A stretch of 64,000 nt of DNA from Cenarchaeum symbiosum A. Its GTDB lineage: Archaea > Thermoproteota > Nitrososphaeria > Nitrososphaerales > Nitrosopumilaceae. Shown here in pieces: positions 16,207-24,829 of this stretch. The stretch spans positions 30,519-94,518 of the forward strand of contig DP000238.1 in the NCBI GenBank assembly GCA_000200715.1. The letters run 5' to 3'. Both the position numbers and the translations under genes were made by a program. A model generated the notes under the pieces. The model saw nothing but the letters and a program-made list of their open reading frames with translations. It was not told the origin of the DNA and made no database searches. How positions within the stretch are numbered: position 1 is the first letter of the stretch; each line of letters opens with the position of its first letter.

Positions 16207-17171
16207 GCAGAACCGCCCCTTTCTTGCATGCGCAGCTCCATCTTGTCGGGCCCGAGCCCCAGCATGGACTGCCTTTCGTCGATCATAGACTGCGCTTCTG
16301 CCACCTTTGCGGGATCTTCCCAGTGGGCAGTCGCCAAGACTATCGCCCGGGCCCTCTCGCTTGCGTCATCTGCCTTGAATACTCCAGAGCCCACAAAGAC
16401 GCCCGAGCATCCAAGGGACATGAGATATGCCGCATCAGCAGGGGTCGATATGCCGCCTGCTGCAAAGTTGACCACCGGGAGATCCCCCAGTCTAGCGGTA
16501 TCTTCTACCAGCTTGTAGGAGGCGCGAAACTCCCTTGCCGCCTGTACCAGGCCCTGGCGGTCGTCCGCATCGTAGAGGGACTTTATCTCCCTTATTTCAT
16601 CGCGCACTTTTTTGATGTGGATTACAGCTTCGGTCACGTTGCCCGTGCCCGGCTCGCCCTTTGTCCTTATCATGGCTGCCCCTTCCTCTATCCTGCGGAG
16701 CGCCTCGCCAAGCGACCGGGCCCCGTTTACAAAGGGGGTCGTAAAGTCCCACTTCCAGATGTGCTGGCTTTCATCGGCTGGAGTGAGCACCTCGGATTCG
16801 TCTATCATGTCCACGTTGAGCTCCTGCAGGACCTTGGCCTCGTATGTGTGGCCTATGCGGCACTTTGCCATGACGGGGATCGTCACTGCGTCCATTATCT
16901 CCCGGACTATCTCCATGCTGGCGGTCCTTGCCACTCCTCCTGCCTTGCGGACATCGGATGGCAGCTTGTCCAGGACCATTACAGAGACGGCCCCCGCCTC
17001 CTCTGCTATCTGTGCCTGCCTGACAGTGGTGACATCCATGACCACTCCGCCCTTGAGCATGTGCGCAAGGCCCCTCTTTACGGTGGACGAGCCGCGCACA
17101 GAGGAGCCTGCCCCCACCATGCCGCCCTTTATGCCCCGGGCAGTCTGTATCTCGCCGGCAAGTGGAATCAT
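16203..17171 (-). CDS. pdxS: Pyridoxal 5'-phosphate synthase lyase subunit
   Basis: 322 residues, (beta/alpha)8 barrel. Recognisable segments include [20 protein letters not shown], the lysine region [21 protein letters not shown] and [19 protein letters not shown], all highly conserved in PdxS. It condenses ribose 5-phosphate, glyceraldehyde 3-phosphate and ammonia into PLP. TATA-like sequence on the minus strand lies near 17195-17210. It is first of the pdxS-pdxT operon. Its pentose substrate is made by the transketolase group further along the window. Confidence 0.97.
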
Positions 17172-17425
17172 ATCAGGTATTACGGGCGTTGCTATTTGTA
17201 TCTATTTATGCACGCGTGCACCGTGGCGGCAGATGATCTGCCTGCAATACTGACGGACTCTGGGATGCGCTGTCCGGGCCGATGCCTGTATGTATTCCCT
17301 TACAAGTGTGGAATCTGCCTGCGAACTCGGGGTGCGGCTCTCATATGTCTGGCGGATATCTGAAAGGCACACAGGCAGGTATACACGATGATATGAAAAA
17401 GCCGCATATTCTGCGAGGAAGAATC

Positions 17426-17749
17426 TCAGCGCCTATCCATCATAAACTTGAGCTTCTCTACGCTCACTGATTTTTTATCTTTTGTCTGGATTCTCTTTAA
17501 ACGCCTCTCAAAGTTATCTGCATCATCTAGCGGTACCAAGGCCGATACCGCAACGCACCACTTGGTTCCGTCAACCACAGTATTTGTAGTCATTGCATCC
17601 TGAATATAGCCAGAAGATCCCTTGATTAAGGCATCCCGGATATCGCGGCAGTCATTATGCCTCGTCTTGGAACACTTTACGAGTATGAACGCTCCCCGCA
17701 TAATGTTTGATCTTTTTAATTCTCGGGCTACCTCCATTGACTGTTCCAT
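17426..17749 (-). CDS. Small alpha/beta protein, possibly Lrp/AsnC-type ligand-binding domain
   Basis: 107 residues, no HTH. The order of a strand (GAFILVKC), a helix with cysteines and DIRDALIKG, then strands WCVAVSALVPL and a final helix FERRLKRIQ, is like a stand-alone RAM (Lrp ligand-binding) fold, but sequence support is weak. It is flanked by about 250 bases upstream of pdxS in which I see only promoter-like sequence. Function unknown. Confidence 0.45.
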   Translation of the reverse strand: MEQSMEVARELKRSNIMRGAFILVKCSKTRHNDCRDIRDALIKGSSGYIQDAMTTNTVVDGTKWCVAVSALVPLDDADNFERRLKRIQTKDKKSVSVEKLKFMMDRR

Positions 17750-17876
17750 GGCAGCAATTCCATGAATATTTGCTATAAAGGTTTAGGATCCGGCATTGAT
17801 CACAGTTGGAGTCGGCCTACAAGTCTGGCAATTCCATCAGGCCTTGAACTGTTTTGGGAAAGACACGGCCCATAAC

Positions 17877-18410
17877 CTAGCTGCGCATACTATCCATTAT
17901 AGCATCAAGCTCCTCGCCCACGCGTGTAACTATCGGGGGAATAGTCCTCTCCGTGGCGTTCTGCTCGGGCCAGTGGATCTGGTTTCTCACGCCGTTTAGG
18001 GTGACCCGCACGCTTGACTTTTGGTACTCGTCTATACCCTCGGTTATCGGAAACGAATCAGACGGCATCGCCAGAAAGCCCGTCTCTTTAATCAGGGCCT
18101 CGAGCCTTTTGAGCGTGGGGCCGTCTATGGAGCCTGCCACCTCGGGCACGGGCACGCCATCCTCTGTTACGGTATACCGGAGGGACCCGTCATCATCTAT
18201 GATCAGGATCTCGGTCAGATGGGAGCCCGTCCTCTCTGTGACCCCGTGGGAGACGGTCCTGAGCTGGTGCCTTGTATACTCTATCTCTATTCTATCGGAT
18301 GGATTTGCAGCAGATGAGGGGATCTCGGGCTGTGTAAGCAGGGGTATTGCGATCAGCACGGCTACAATAGCAGGGACGGCCCCCAGTGCTATTATGACAG
18401 GCCTTACCAC
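17877..18410 (-). CDS. Membrane-anchored extracytoplasmic protein, unknown function
   Basis: 177 residues. One N-terminal helix (VIIALGAVPAIVAVLIAIPLL) anchors a polar domain of about 145 residues with strands LTEILIIDDDGSLRYTV and SSVRVTLNGVRNQIHWPEQ. No cysteines are conserved and no catalytic motif is seen. The domain looks like a family of small thaumarchaeal exported proteins. The gene is followed on the other strand by tRNA-Trp. Confidence 0.55.
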   Translation of the reverse strand: MVRPVIIALGAVPAIVAVLIAIPLLTQPEIPSSAANPSDRIEIEYTRHQLRTVSHGVTERTGSHLTEILIIDDDGSLRYTVTEDGVPVPEVAGSIDGPTLKRLEALIKETGFLAMPSDSFPITEGIDEYQKSSVRVTLNGVRNQIHWPEQNATERTIPPIVTRVGEELDAIMDSMRS

Positions 18411-18455
18411 GCGCCGGATATGCCCTGTACAGGCAATAAATCTTGGCAGAAAATA

Positions 18456-18466
18456 GCTTAAAATCC
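18456..18466 (+). promoter_or_regulatory. TATA box of tRNA-Trp
   Basis: GCTTAAAATCC lies 24-34 bases before the tRNA-Trp 5' end. Confidence 0.5.
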
Positions 18467-18489
18467 AAGTCCCTGGGGATAATACACGT

Positions 18490-18634
18490 GGGGTCGTAGC
18501 CTAGCCTGGTAGGGCGACAGTCTGCGAAATTACCGCCAAGGGCTCCAGAGGTCTGTACCAAGCTGGCTGATTGATGATGTAAGTTTGGAGCTGCAGAGAC
18601 CCGTAGGTCGCCGGTTCGATTCCGGTCGGCCCCA
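18490..18634 (+). tRNA. tRNA-Trp (anticodon CCA) with two introns
   Basis: Exons 18490-18518, 18540-18548 and 18599-18634 join into a perfect cloverleaf. The acceptor is GGGGTCG/CGGCCCC, the D stem GCCT/GGGC, the anticodon stem ACGGG/CCCGT around loop CTCCAGA (anticodon CCA), the variable loop AGGTC and the T stem GCCGG/CCGGT with TTCGATT; the discriminator is A. Intron 1 (18519-18539, 21 bases) lies between positions 28 and 29 in the anticodon stem, a non-canonical site. Intron 2 (18549-18598, 50 bases) lies at the canonical 37/38 site. Boundaries can slide a base or two. CCA is not encoded. Confidence 0.88.
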
Positions 18635-18636
18635 CA

Positions 18637-20901
18637 TCATTTATCCCGCAATACGTTGAGCGCCGATCCCGCCCGAAACCACCCTATCTGGGAGGCGCTG
18701 TACGAGTGGGACAGGTCCAGCGTGTCCTCGGAGCCGTCTGCATGAACCACTAAACATTTGACGTGTGTATGGGGCGCCATCGATTTGAGCCCGACAATGT
18801 TGATGGTGTCATCTTCAAGTATTTTCTCATAGTCGGCTGGATCGGAGAATACAAGGGCCAGTATGCCCTGCTTTTTGAGGTTGGTCTCGTGTATGCGCGC
18901 AAAGCTCCTGGCTATTACCGCTGCACAGCCCAGGTGCCTTGGAGACATTGCCGCATGCTCGCGGCTGCTGCCCTCGCCATAGTTGCCATCGCCTATTATC
19001 ACCCAGCGGATGCCCGCTTTCATATAGGCGCGCGCCACCTTGTGATATGGCGCCATCTCGCCGGTCAGCAGGTTTTTTCCTTTTCCCACCTCGTTATGAT
19101 ACGCGCTGACCGCTCCTAGCAGCATGTTGTCACTCAGGTGGTCCAGGTGCCCCCGGTATGCAAGCCAGGCGCCGGCGGGCGATATATGATCGGTGGTGCA
19201 TTTTCCCTTTGCCTTGGCCATTACGCGCAGGCCCTCAAGATCCGCCCCGTCCCAGGGAGGGAATGTCTCGAGCTCCTCCAGCCTCTCGCTTGATTCATCG
19301 ATTACAACCTTTACGGAATGGGGGTCGGCTGGCGGCGGCACGTAGGCGCCCTCTACTGTCTGAAAGCCGTCTTTTGGCACCTCGGGGGCGGGCGGGGGCG
19401 GCTTGAGCATGAACTTTGTGCCGTCTGCAGCAGTAAGCTCGTCCTTTAGTGGGTTGAAGGAGAGCCTGCCTCCTAGCGCCATTGCCACCACCAATTCAGG
19501 GCTGCCGATAAAGTTCATGGTGCTGCGGCTGCCGTCGTTTCTGCCGGGAAAGTTCCTGTTAAAGCTGGACACTATGGTATTCTCCTCATTTTCTTCAAGC
19601 TCCGGCCTGCTCCACTGGCCGATGCACGGGCCGCACGCATTGGCAAGGACTGTCGCCCCGATGTCCTTTAGAGATTGCATCTGCCCGTCCCTCTCGATGG
19701 TGGCGCGGATCTGCTCTGAACCGGGCGAGATCATCAGGGGGACTTGCGCCTGCAGGCCGCGGGCCTTTGCCTGCTCGGCTATCCCGGCGGCCCTCGACAT
19801 GTCCTCGTATGAGGAGTTTGTGCAGCTGCCCACAAGGGCTGCCGATATCTCGTCGATGTAGCCGTTCTTTCTGCTGTCATCGGATAGCTCCGATATGGGC
19901 CGGGAAAGATCAGGGGTATGCGGGCCCACTATATGCGGCTCCAGCCGGGAGAGGTCTATCTCTATTACCCTGGAATAGTACTTTGAAGGGTCCTCCTCTA
20001 TCTCGGGGTCCGCCACCAGTAATTCCCTGTGCAGGTTTGCAAGCTTGGTTATGCCGCATCTGCCGGTATACCCCAGGTACTCGCCCATTCTATTATCGTA
20101 CGGGAATATCGAACAGGTGGCCCCCATTTCAGCGCCCATGTTGGTTATGGTAGCCTTGCCTGTGCAGCTAATCGTGCTCGCCCCGGGGCCAAGATATTCC
20201 ACTATAGCGTTTGTGCCCCCTGATACTGTGAGCTCTTCTACCACCTTGAGTATGACATCCTTGGGGGATGTCCAGCCGCTGGATTTTCCCGTCAGGTGCA
20301 CGCCTATCCTCTTTGGGTACAACAGCTCCCATTCCTTGATAGCCATGGCCTCGGCGGCATCCATGCCGCCCACCCCCACTGCGATCATGCCGAGGCCGCC
20401 CGCGTTGGGCGTGTGGGAATCTGTCCCTATCATTAATCCCCCGGGGAACGCATAGTTCTCCAGTACCACCTGGTGTATGATGCCCGCACCTGGCTTCCAG
20501 AATCCGCATCCGTATCTAGCCGCTGCCGATTTTAGGAACCGGAATACCTCGCTGTTCTCGTCAAGGGATACCCTCATGTCTTCTCCGCCTTCGACCTTGG
20601 CCCGTATCAGGTGGTCGCAGTGGATGGTGGTGGGCAGGGCCGTCTCTTCATGCCTTGTAACCATGAACTGCAGCATGACCATCTGCCCGGTGACATCCTG
20701 GAGGGCGACCCTGTCGGGTGTAAGGTGCACATAGTCCTTGTTTTCCACCGGAATATCCGTGCCGTCCCTGACCATGTGGCCCGCCATTATCTTCTCAGAG
20801 AGCGTCAGGGGCCTGCCCGCGTCCTTTCTGTACCTGTCTATGCCCTCCCTGAGCCTTTCGTATACGCCCTGGACCATCTCGGTGGTGGTGGCTATCTCCA
20901 T
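18637..20901 (-). CDS. acn: Aconitate hydratase
   Basis: 754 residues from the ATG at 20901; 29 upstream codons are open but not conserved-looking. Fe-S ligands are visible in ALVGSCTNSS and NACGPCIGQW. The substrate and swivel-domain segments IGTDSHTPNAGGLG, CTTDHISPAG and GEGSSREHAA are typical. It isomerises citrate to isocitrate in the tricarboxylic acid pathway. It is single-gene, minus strand, ending 2 bases after the tRNA-Trp on the opposite strand. Confidence 0.95.
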   Translation of the reverse strand: MEIATTTEMVQGVYERLREGIDRYRKDAGRPLTLSEKIMAGHMVRDGTDIPVENKDYVHLTPDRVALQDVTGQMVMLQFMVTRHEETALPTTIHCDHLIRAKVEGGEDMRVSLDENSEVFRFLKSAAARYGCGFWKPGAGIIHQVVLENYAFPGGLMIGTDSHTPNAGGLGMIAVGVGGMDAAEAMAIKEWELLYPKRIGVHLTGKSSGWTSPKDVILKVVEELTVSGGTNAIVEYLGPGASTISCTGKATITNMGAEMGATCSIFPYDNRMGEYLGYTGRCGITKLANLHRELLVADPEIEEDPSKYYSRVIEIDLSRLEPHIVGPHTPDLSRPISELSDDSRKNGYIDEISAALVGSCTNSSYEDMSRAAGIAEQAKARGLQAQVPLMISPGSEQIRATIERDGQMQSLKDIGATVLANACGPCIGQWSRPELEENEENTIVSSFNRNFPGRNDGSRSTMNFIGSPELVVAMALGGRLSFNPLKDELTAADGTKFMLKPPPPAPEVPKDGFQTVEGAYVPPPADPHSVKVVIDESSERLEELETFPPWDGADLEGLRVMAKAKGKCTTDHISPAGAWLAYRGHLDHLSDNMLLGAVSAYHNEVGKGKNLLTGEMAPYHKVARAYMKAGIRWVIIGDGNYGEGSSREHAAMSPRHLGCAAVIARSFARIHETNLKKQGILALVFSDPADYEKILEDDTINIVGLKSMAPHTHVKCLVVHADGSEDTLDLSHSYSASQIGWFRAGSALNVLRDK

Positions 20902-21042
20902 GGGTATTCCGCCGCACCGGCATAAAATTAAGATTGCGGGCCCCGCAGTACACCTTGTAGAGCTGTTCTGGCCTCTTCTGCTTAACAATTATAAGCACAA
21001 CACAGGCACGATCATCGGGGGTTGCTGGAGCACTAGTATAAC

Positions 21043-21681
21043 ATGGTAAACAAGGGCTTTCCAAAGTTCGGCATGTCACAGGCGGGCGCGTTTGTTGCCG
21101 ATCTAAAAAACTACAACCTGCCGGATTTCATACTCGAACTGGTGGCAAAAGACTGCAATTCCGAGCTTCTTCCAAGGGGCAGGATAGACGACAGATTGCA
21201 GAGCATGAACGATGATGCCCTGGAATACCTTCACCGGGTGTTTGTAGGCTGCATGGAGGACAAGGCGGGCAAGTCTGCGCAGCTGCGGTTCTATGCATAC
21301 GTATCTAGCATATACCACAAATGCGAAGTTCTCATAAACGAGCCCATACCGGGAAAGTCAGGCAAGAACCACAAGGTGCCCGTCGCTGTAAAGAACAACG
21401 GCATGTACATTGCAGTGGCTTTCAACAAGGCGACAGGCAAGCCTGTCAACACGCGAGATACAAGCCGGTTCTATGATATTGTAGATGATATAAAATGCGG
21501 CGAGCACGGCACGCAGCTTACCGACGCGATATACGGCTCGTCAGTCGGTTTCAGGGGTGAGGCCCTCGTCGAGCTCGACAGGCTGGGCAATTCAAGGACT
21601 GGAAATCTAGAGAACAAGCTCGACTTTAAAACAGCCAACTTTGAGAACAACATTTATTCCATAACAAAGGCCCCGACATAA
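21043..21681 (+). CDS. Conserved-looking cytoplasmic protein, unknown function
   Basis: 212 residues with good coding character and no signal peptide or membrane segment. The N-terminal half is helical; the C-terminal half is beta-rich with KVPVAVKNNGMYIAVAFNKA and GTQLTDAIYGSSVGF. The central lysine/asparagine strand could be compared with restriction-endonuclease-like folds, but no PD-(D/E)xK pattern is clear. It is convergent with the zincin-like gene; their stops touch at 21681/21682. Confidence 0.55.
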   Translation: MVNKGFPKFGMSQAGAFVADLKNYNLPDFILELVAKDCNSELLPRGRIDDRLQSMNDDALEYLHRVFVGCMEDKAGKSAQLRFYAYVSSIYHKCEVLINEPIPGKSGKNHKVPVAVKNNGMYIAVAFNKATGKPVNTRDTSRFYDIVDDIKCGEHGTQLTDAIYGSSVGFRGEALVELDRLGNSRTGNLENKLDFKTANFENNIYSITKAPT

Positions 21682-22248
21682 TCACACCTCAAAGCCCGAC
21701 ATATCTAGCGTCATAAATTCTGCATCCCCTTCCGTCTTTGCGAATTTTTTGTCATACCTGTCAAACGCCTGACCTGCGTGGAGATGCTTTGTCCAGATGT
21801 CGTGGACATCCTGCATGTACCTTTTGTAGCCTGCCTGCCGGAGTAATTCATGCGCTATCTCGTGCGAGACGACAGTGCAGTTCTTTGATGCCAGGAAAGG
21901 CACGCCGTCTCCTTCTTTTGGCTTTTGCCAGACGGACATTCCAAAGTTCTCAGCGTGGTATCCCTCGCATGTGCAGTCGGTCCATGTAGGGTGGAAGTTG
22001 CTCAGGTAATAATGGTAGGTATCCTCGCCCCTGGAACGATGATCCCGCACAAGGGAGTGCGTATCGAGCCTGCCGAGCAGCCCTCTGCGGCGGACGACCA
22101 GCTCGTCTGATTTTACCTCTATCTCCCTGCCGAACCTCTCCTTGATCCACGATTTATAGAATAGGGCCATGCGGCCTATGTATTCAAACTCTTTTTTCCG
22201 CTCGTCGAGCTCGCTCTCCTTGACCAGGAAGATAAAGTGTAGCAGCAA
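21682..22248 (-). CDS. Zincin-like metalloprotease candidate
   Basis: 188 residues. VVSHEIAHELLRQAGYKRYM contains HEIAHE, the HExxH zinc motif in a helix, and a following histidine-rich segment (DVHDIWTKHLHAG) could supply the third ligand. The upstream part is basic and helical with aromatic CTCEGYHAENFG. No signal peptide, so a cytoplasmic zincin is implied. The family is not recognised; the motif is the only functional clue. Confidence 0.55.
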   Translation of the reverse strand: MLLHFIFLVKESELDERKKEFEYIGRMALFYKSWIKERFGREIEVKSDELVVRRRGLLGRLDTHSLVRDHRSRGEDTYHYYLSNFHPTWTDCTCEGYHAENFGMSVWQKPKEGDGVPFLASKNCTVVSHEIAHELLRQAGYKRYMQDVHDIWTKHLHAGQAFDRYDKKFAKTEGDAEFMTLDMSGFEV

Positions 22249-22267
22249 TTCAAAAAAAGGGGCAGGG

Positions 22268-22507
22268 CTATGTCTGGCCCTCGATCCCCATGAGGGTGAG
22301 TGTGGAGCGGATCTTTTCGATCTTTCTGATCTTCCATGTTATGGTCTCTCGGAGCTTTTCAACGGTGTCTGACTCTATCTTGGTCAGTATGTCGTATGCG
22401 CCAAAGGTCCCGTGGACCTCCTTTACGCCGTCGAGCCCCTTGAGCTGCTGGATTATCGCCTCTTCGGAGCCGAGCTCGCAGTTTATCAGGACATATGCTG
22501 TTGCCAT
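22268..22507 (-). CDS. Stand-alone Lrp/AsnC ligand-binding (RAM) domain protein
   Basis: 79 residues: AYVLINCELGSEEAIIQQLK, VKEVHGTFGAYDILTKIES, then a helix and STLTLMGIEG. This is the alpha/beta dimerisation and ligand domain of Lrp/AsnC regulators without a DNA-binding part. Such small RAM proteins are common in archaea and may bind amino acids or modulate full-length Lrp proteins. It lies between the zincin-like gene and the EVE gene, same strand. Confidence 0.85.
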   Translation of the reverse strand: MATAYVLINCELGSEEAIIQQLKGLDGVKEVHGTFGAYDILTKIESDTVEKLRETITWKIRKIEKIRSTLTLMGIEGQT

Positions 22508-22549
22508 GGTACTATTGGGAACAGCGCCTATATCAACAATTCCCGGCTC

Positions 22550-22984
22550 TTAGGCACGGCCCGGGGGAGACAGCCGGGACAGGGTCATTATCCGGTCCCA
22601 TATTCCCTTGGGAACAGGCATGACCGATAGCCTCGATATCCTGACTAGCTCCCAGTCCTTGAACGCCTTCTCGCCCTTCATCTCGTCTAGGGTGACGGGC
22701 CTCTTGAGGCGGGACTTGAACTTTACATCGACTACTACGAATCGCTCGTTTTCTGCCCCCGGGTCCGGATAGGGGGCAGTGGTCACCTCTATGATACCTA
22801 CTGCCTGCCTCTCTGTACCCGTATGATAGTACATGGCGAGATCGCCCTTTTTCATGTTCCTGATGTGCTTTAGGGCCAAGTTATTGCGGACCCCGTCCCA
22901 GACTGTCTTTTTGTCCTTTTGCATCTGATCGAGGCTGTAGCCACGGGGGCCGCCGGGTTCCTGCTTTACCAGCCAGTACGCCAT
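22550..22984 (-). CDS. EVE-domain protein (modified-nucleotide reader)
   Basis: 144 residues from the ATG at 22984; an in-frame ATG at 22996 is also possible. The start AYWLVKQEPG and then VWDGVRNNLALKHIRNMKKG, DLAMYYHTG and AVGIIEV are the EVE (PUA-like) signature. EVE domains bind modified bases in DNA or RNA. Upstream, 23039-23210 holds no gene I can support. Confidence 0.9.
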   Translation of the reverse strand: MAYWLVKQEPGGPRGYSLDQMQKDKKTVWDGVRNNLALKHIRNMKKGDLAMYYHTGTERQAVGIIEVTTAPYPDPGAENERFVVVDVKFKSRLKRPVTLDEMKGEKAFKDWELVRISRLSVMPVPKGIWDRIMTLSRLSPPGRA

Positions 22985-23210
22985 AGTATACGACATGCGG
23001 TGGCGCGTATTATTTTTTGTCCCCCGGGTCTGACTCACGCAAGTTCACGGATGTTTAGCCAATATCTCCCTGGGTTCTAAAGCCGGGGGTGCCCCTGATG
23101 TACCACGACTGGGTGAACCTTGGAATCACCGGCATCAGTACGATCAACGTCATCCGGGTCCGTCTTCATGGCTGCTCTAGGGGCATATGAACCGGGGGCA
23201 CGGCCAAATA

Positions 23211-24829
23211 TTAACCAGGCAGTTTTATCTCAAAGGCCGATACAGGCTCTCTCAGCCGGAAGCGCTCCCTTACTGTACCGCTGAGCTCGCCTGCTATGCC
23301 TATTACCTTGCCGCCTACCAGCACCTCTGCGGAATGGCCCTCCTCGAATATATCGTGGGGTGCCGGTCGGGTCTTGCAGGTGCCCCCCAGTATGTGCCGG
23401 GCGGCCGACTGCAAGGTGGACTTTATCTCGGTAAAGCCGGCTGAACCGTGTGAGCTTGCTGCACACAGGCTGCCCTGCTCCGATACGGGCGAGCCCCTCC
23501 CGAATACCGTCCCTATCTCGAATAGCCGCTGCGGGTATTCATGGTGTATGTTGGCGGCAAGGCTGTCGATTACCCCGGGCAGCAAAGAATCGCGCAGTAT
23601 GGTATGCTCGAGGCTCTTTGAATCAGACACCGATATCATCTTTGACGGGTCTCTGTCCGTATTCTCGTAAAGGATTCTCTTGCTTGTAAGACTCGAGTTG
23701 AGTATTTCTGTGTACCCGAGGCCAGTCATTATACCGCGCGCCGACTGGAGCATCACCTGTATGGGATGGGCCATGCCGAGGGTTGATGATGTAGGGAGCC
23801 GCGGGCCGAGCTTGTCCATGCCGTATCCAAGAGCCGCATCCTCTACAAGATCCATTTCTCCCAGTATGTCAAAGCGGTGCCTCGGGATTGTACACTCTAT
23901 TATCTTGCCCTTGGCGATAGCATCGAGGCGGCTCTTTCGGAGGGCATTTACTATTGCGGTCGGCTTCAAGTCGAGGCCCAGTGTCGAGTTTACAAGCTGT
24001 GCATCAAGGCGCATCTTTCTCGGGCGGAATAGAGGTGTTGAGTTGCCTGCGCCCGAGACGCGCACCGAGTACAGTGTGAAACCTGCCCCCTGGAGGGTAA
24101 GCGCTATCACGGATAGTACATCCTCTATTACACGCTTGTCGGTGCCTGTAACGTCGACGAACAGTCCTAGTGTCTTTGTATTCACGGTAGTTCTGGCTGC
24201 GTTTATCACGGGCGGAAACGAGACGGTCCTGCCTTTGGCGTCCAGTATGACGGGTACCTTCTTTGAGCCCTTCAGGAGTGGGCCGTACTTTGTCCCGACC
24301 TCTGTCTTTTCCAGTATTTCATCTACTGTGAGCTCGGCATCTGAGTGGAGGGGCACAAAACGATGGCCGCGGCCAGCCGTGGTGTACCTCAGGGGAAACG
24401 CTATACTGTTGATGTCATGCACGCCTATGGCGGCCTTTCTGCGCCTCTGCCCAGGCCCGCGTGCAGGTCTTCTTGCATAGATATCAGCTGTTTTAGGAGG
24501 CTGTCATCTACGTCCCGCCCCTTGGCCGCTATGCATGTTACATAGGGCCTTATCTTTGAGACAGAGGTGTCTGCCTTTATGGAGTATTTTCCGTCCCTGA
24601 TGCGCAGTTGAGCCATACCGCGCCGCACCCCAAGCAGGCCCTGCAGGCCCATGGCTATTCCATAGTCGGTGGAATAGTCGGGGCGGTTGGGGCTGTATTC
24701 AACCCTGAGCCGGTCGCCCGAACGATCTTCGATGTCCAGTCCCAGATAGGGGATCGCCTCTGCCATCCCTTTCTTGCCGGCTCCTACTATCTTTGCCAGC
24801 TTTTTGAGGTTGAGCTCTACTACCGGCAT
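23211..24829 (-). CDS. pheT: Phenylalanyl-tRNA synthetase beta subunit, interrupted by a frameshift
   Basis: The archaeal PheT sequence is split. The N-terminal frame starts at 24829 (MPVVELNLKKLAKIVG) and reads to LISMQEDLHAGLGRG, then hits a stop at 24425. The rest continues in another frame from about 24450: RRKAAIGVHDINSIAF through to EIKLPG at 23211. One base appears to be missing near 24440-24455 relative to the family pattern GRxRRKAAIGVHD. Total about 540 residues, the normal archaeal size. The protein is essential, so sequencing error or recoding is likelier than loss. It overlaps pheS by 10 bases. Confidence 0.88.

Noticed and set aside
15257-16288. Plus-strand frame spanning the 15216 gene and pdxT
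   Set aside because: It lies antisense to pdxT and out of frame with the DUF6659-like gene; both have better supporting motifs.
17265-17363. 32-residue cysteine-rich plus-strand frame
   Set aside because: Too short and lacks promoter support; cysteines do not form a recognisable zinc pattern.
23039-23210. Possible C/D guide RNA in the EVE-pheT spacer
   Set aside because: Only a partial TGATG-like motif is present and no matching D box closes it.
24425-24829. Programmed frameshift in pheT
   Set aside because: No clear slippery heptamer or downstream hairpin is seen; a missing base is the simpler explanation.
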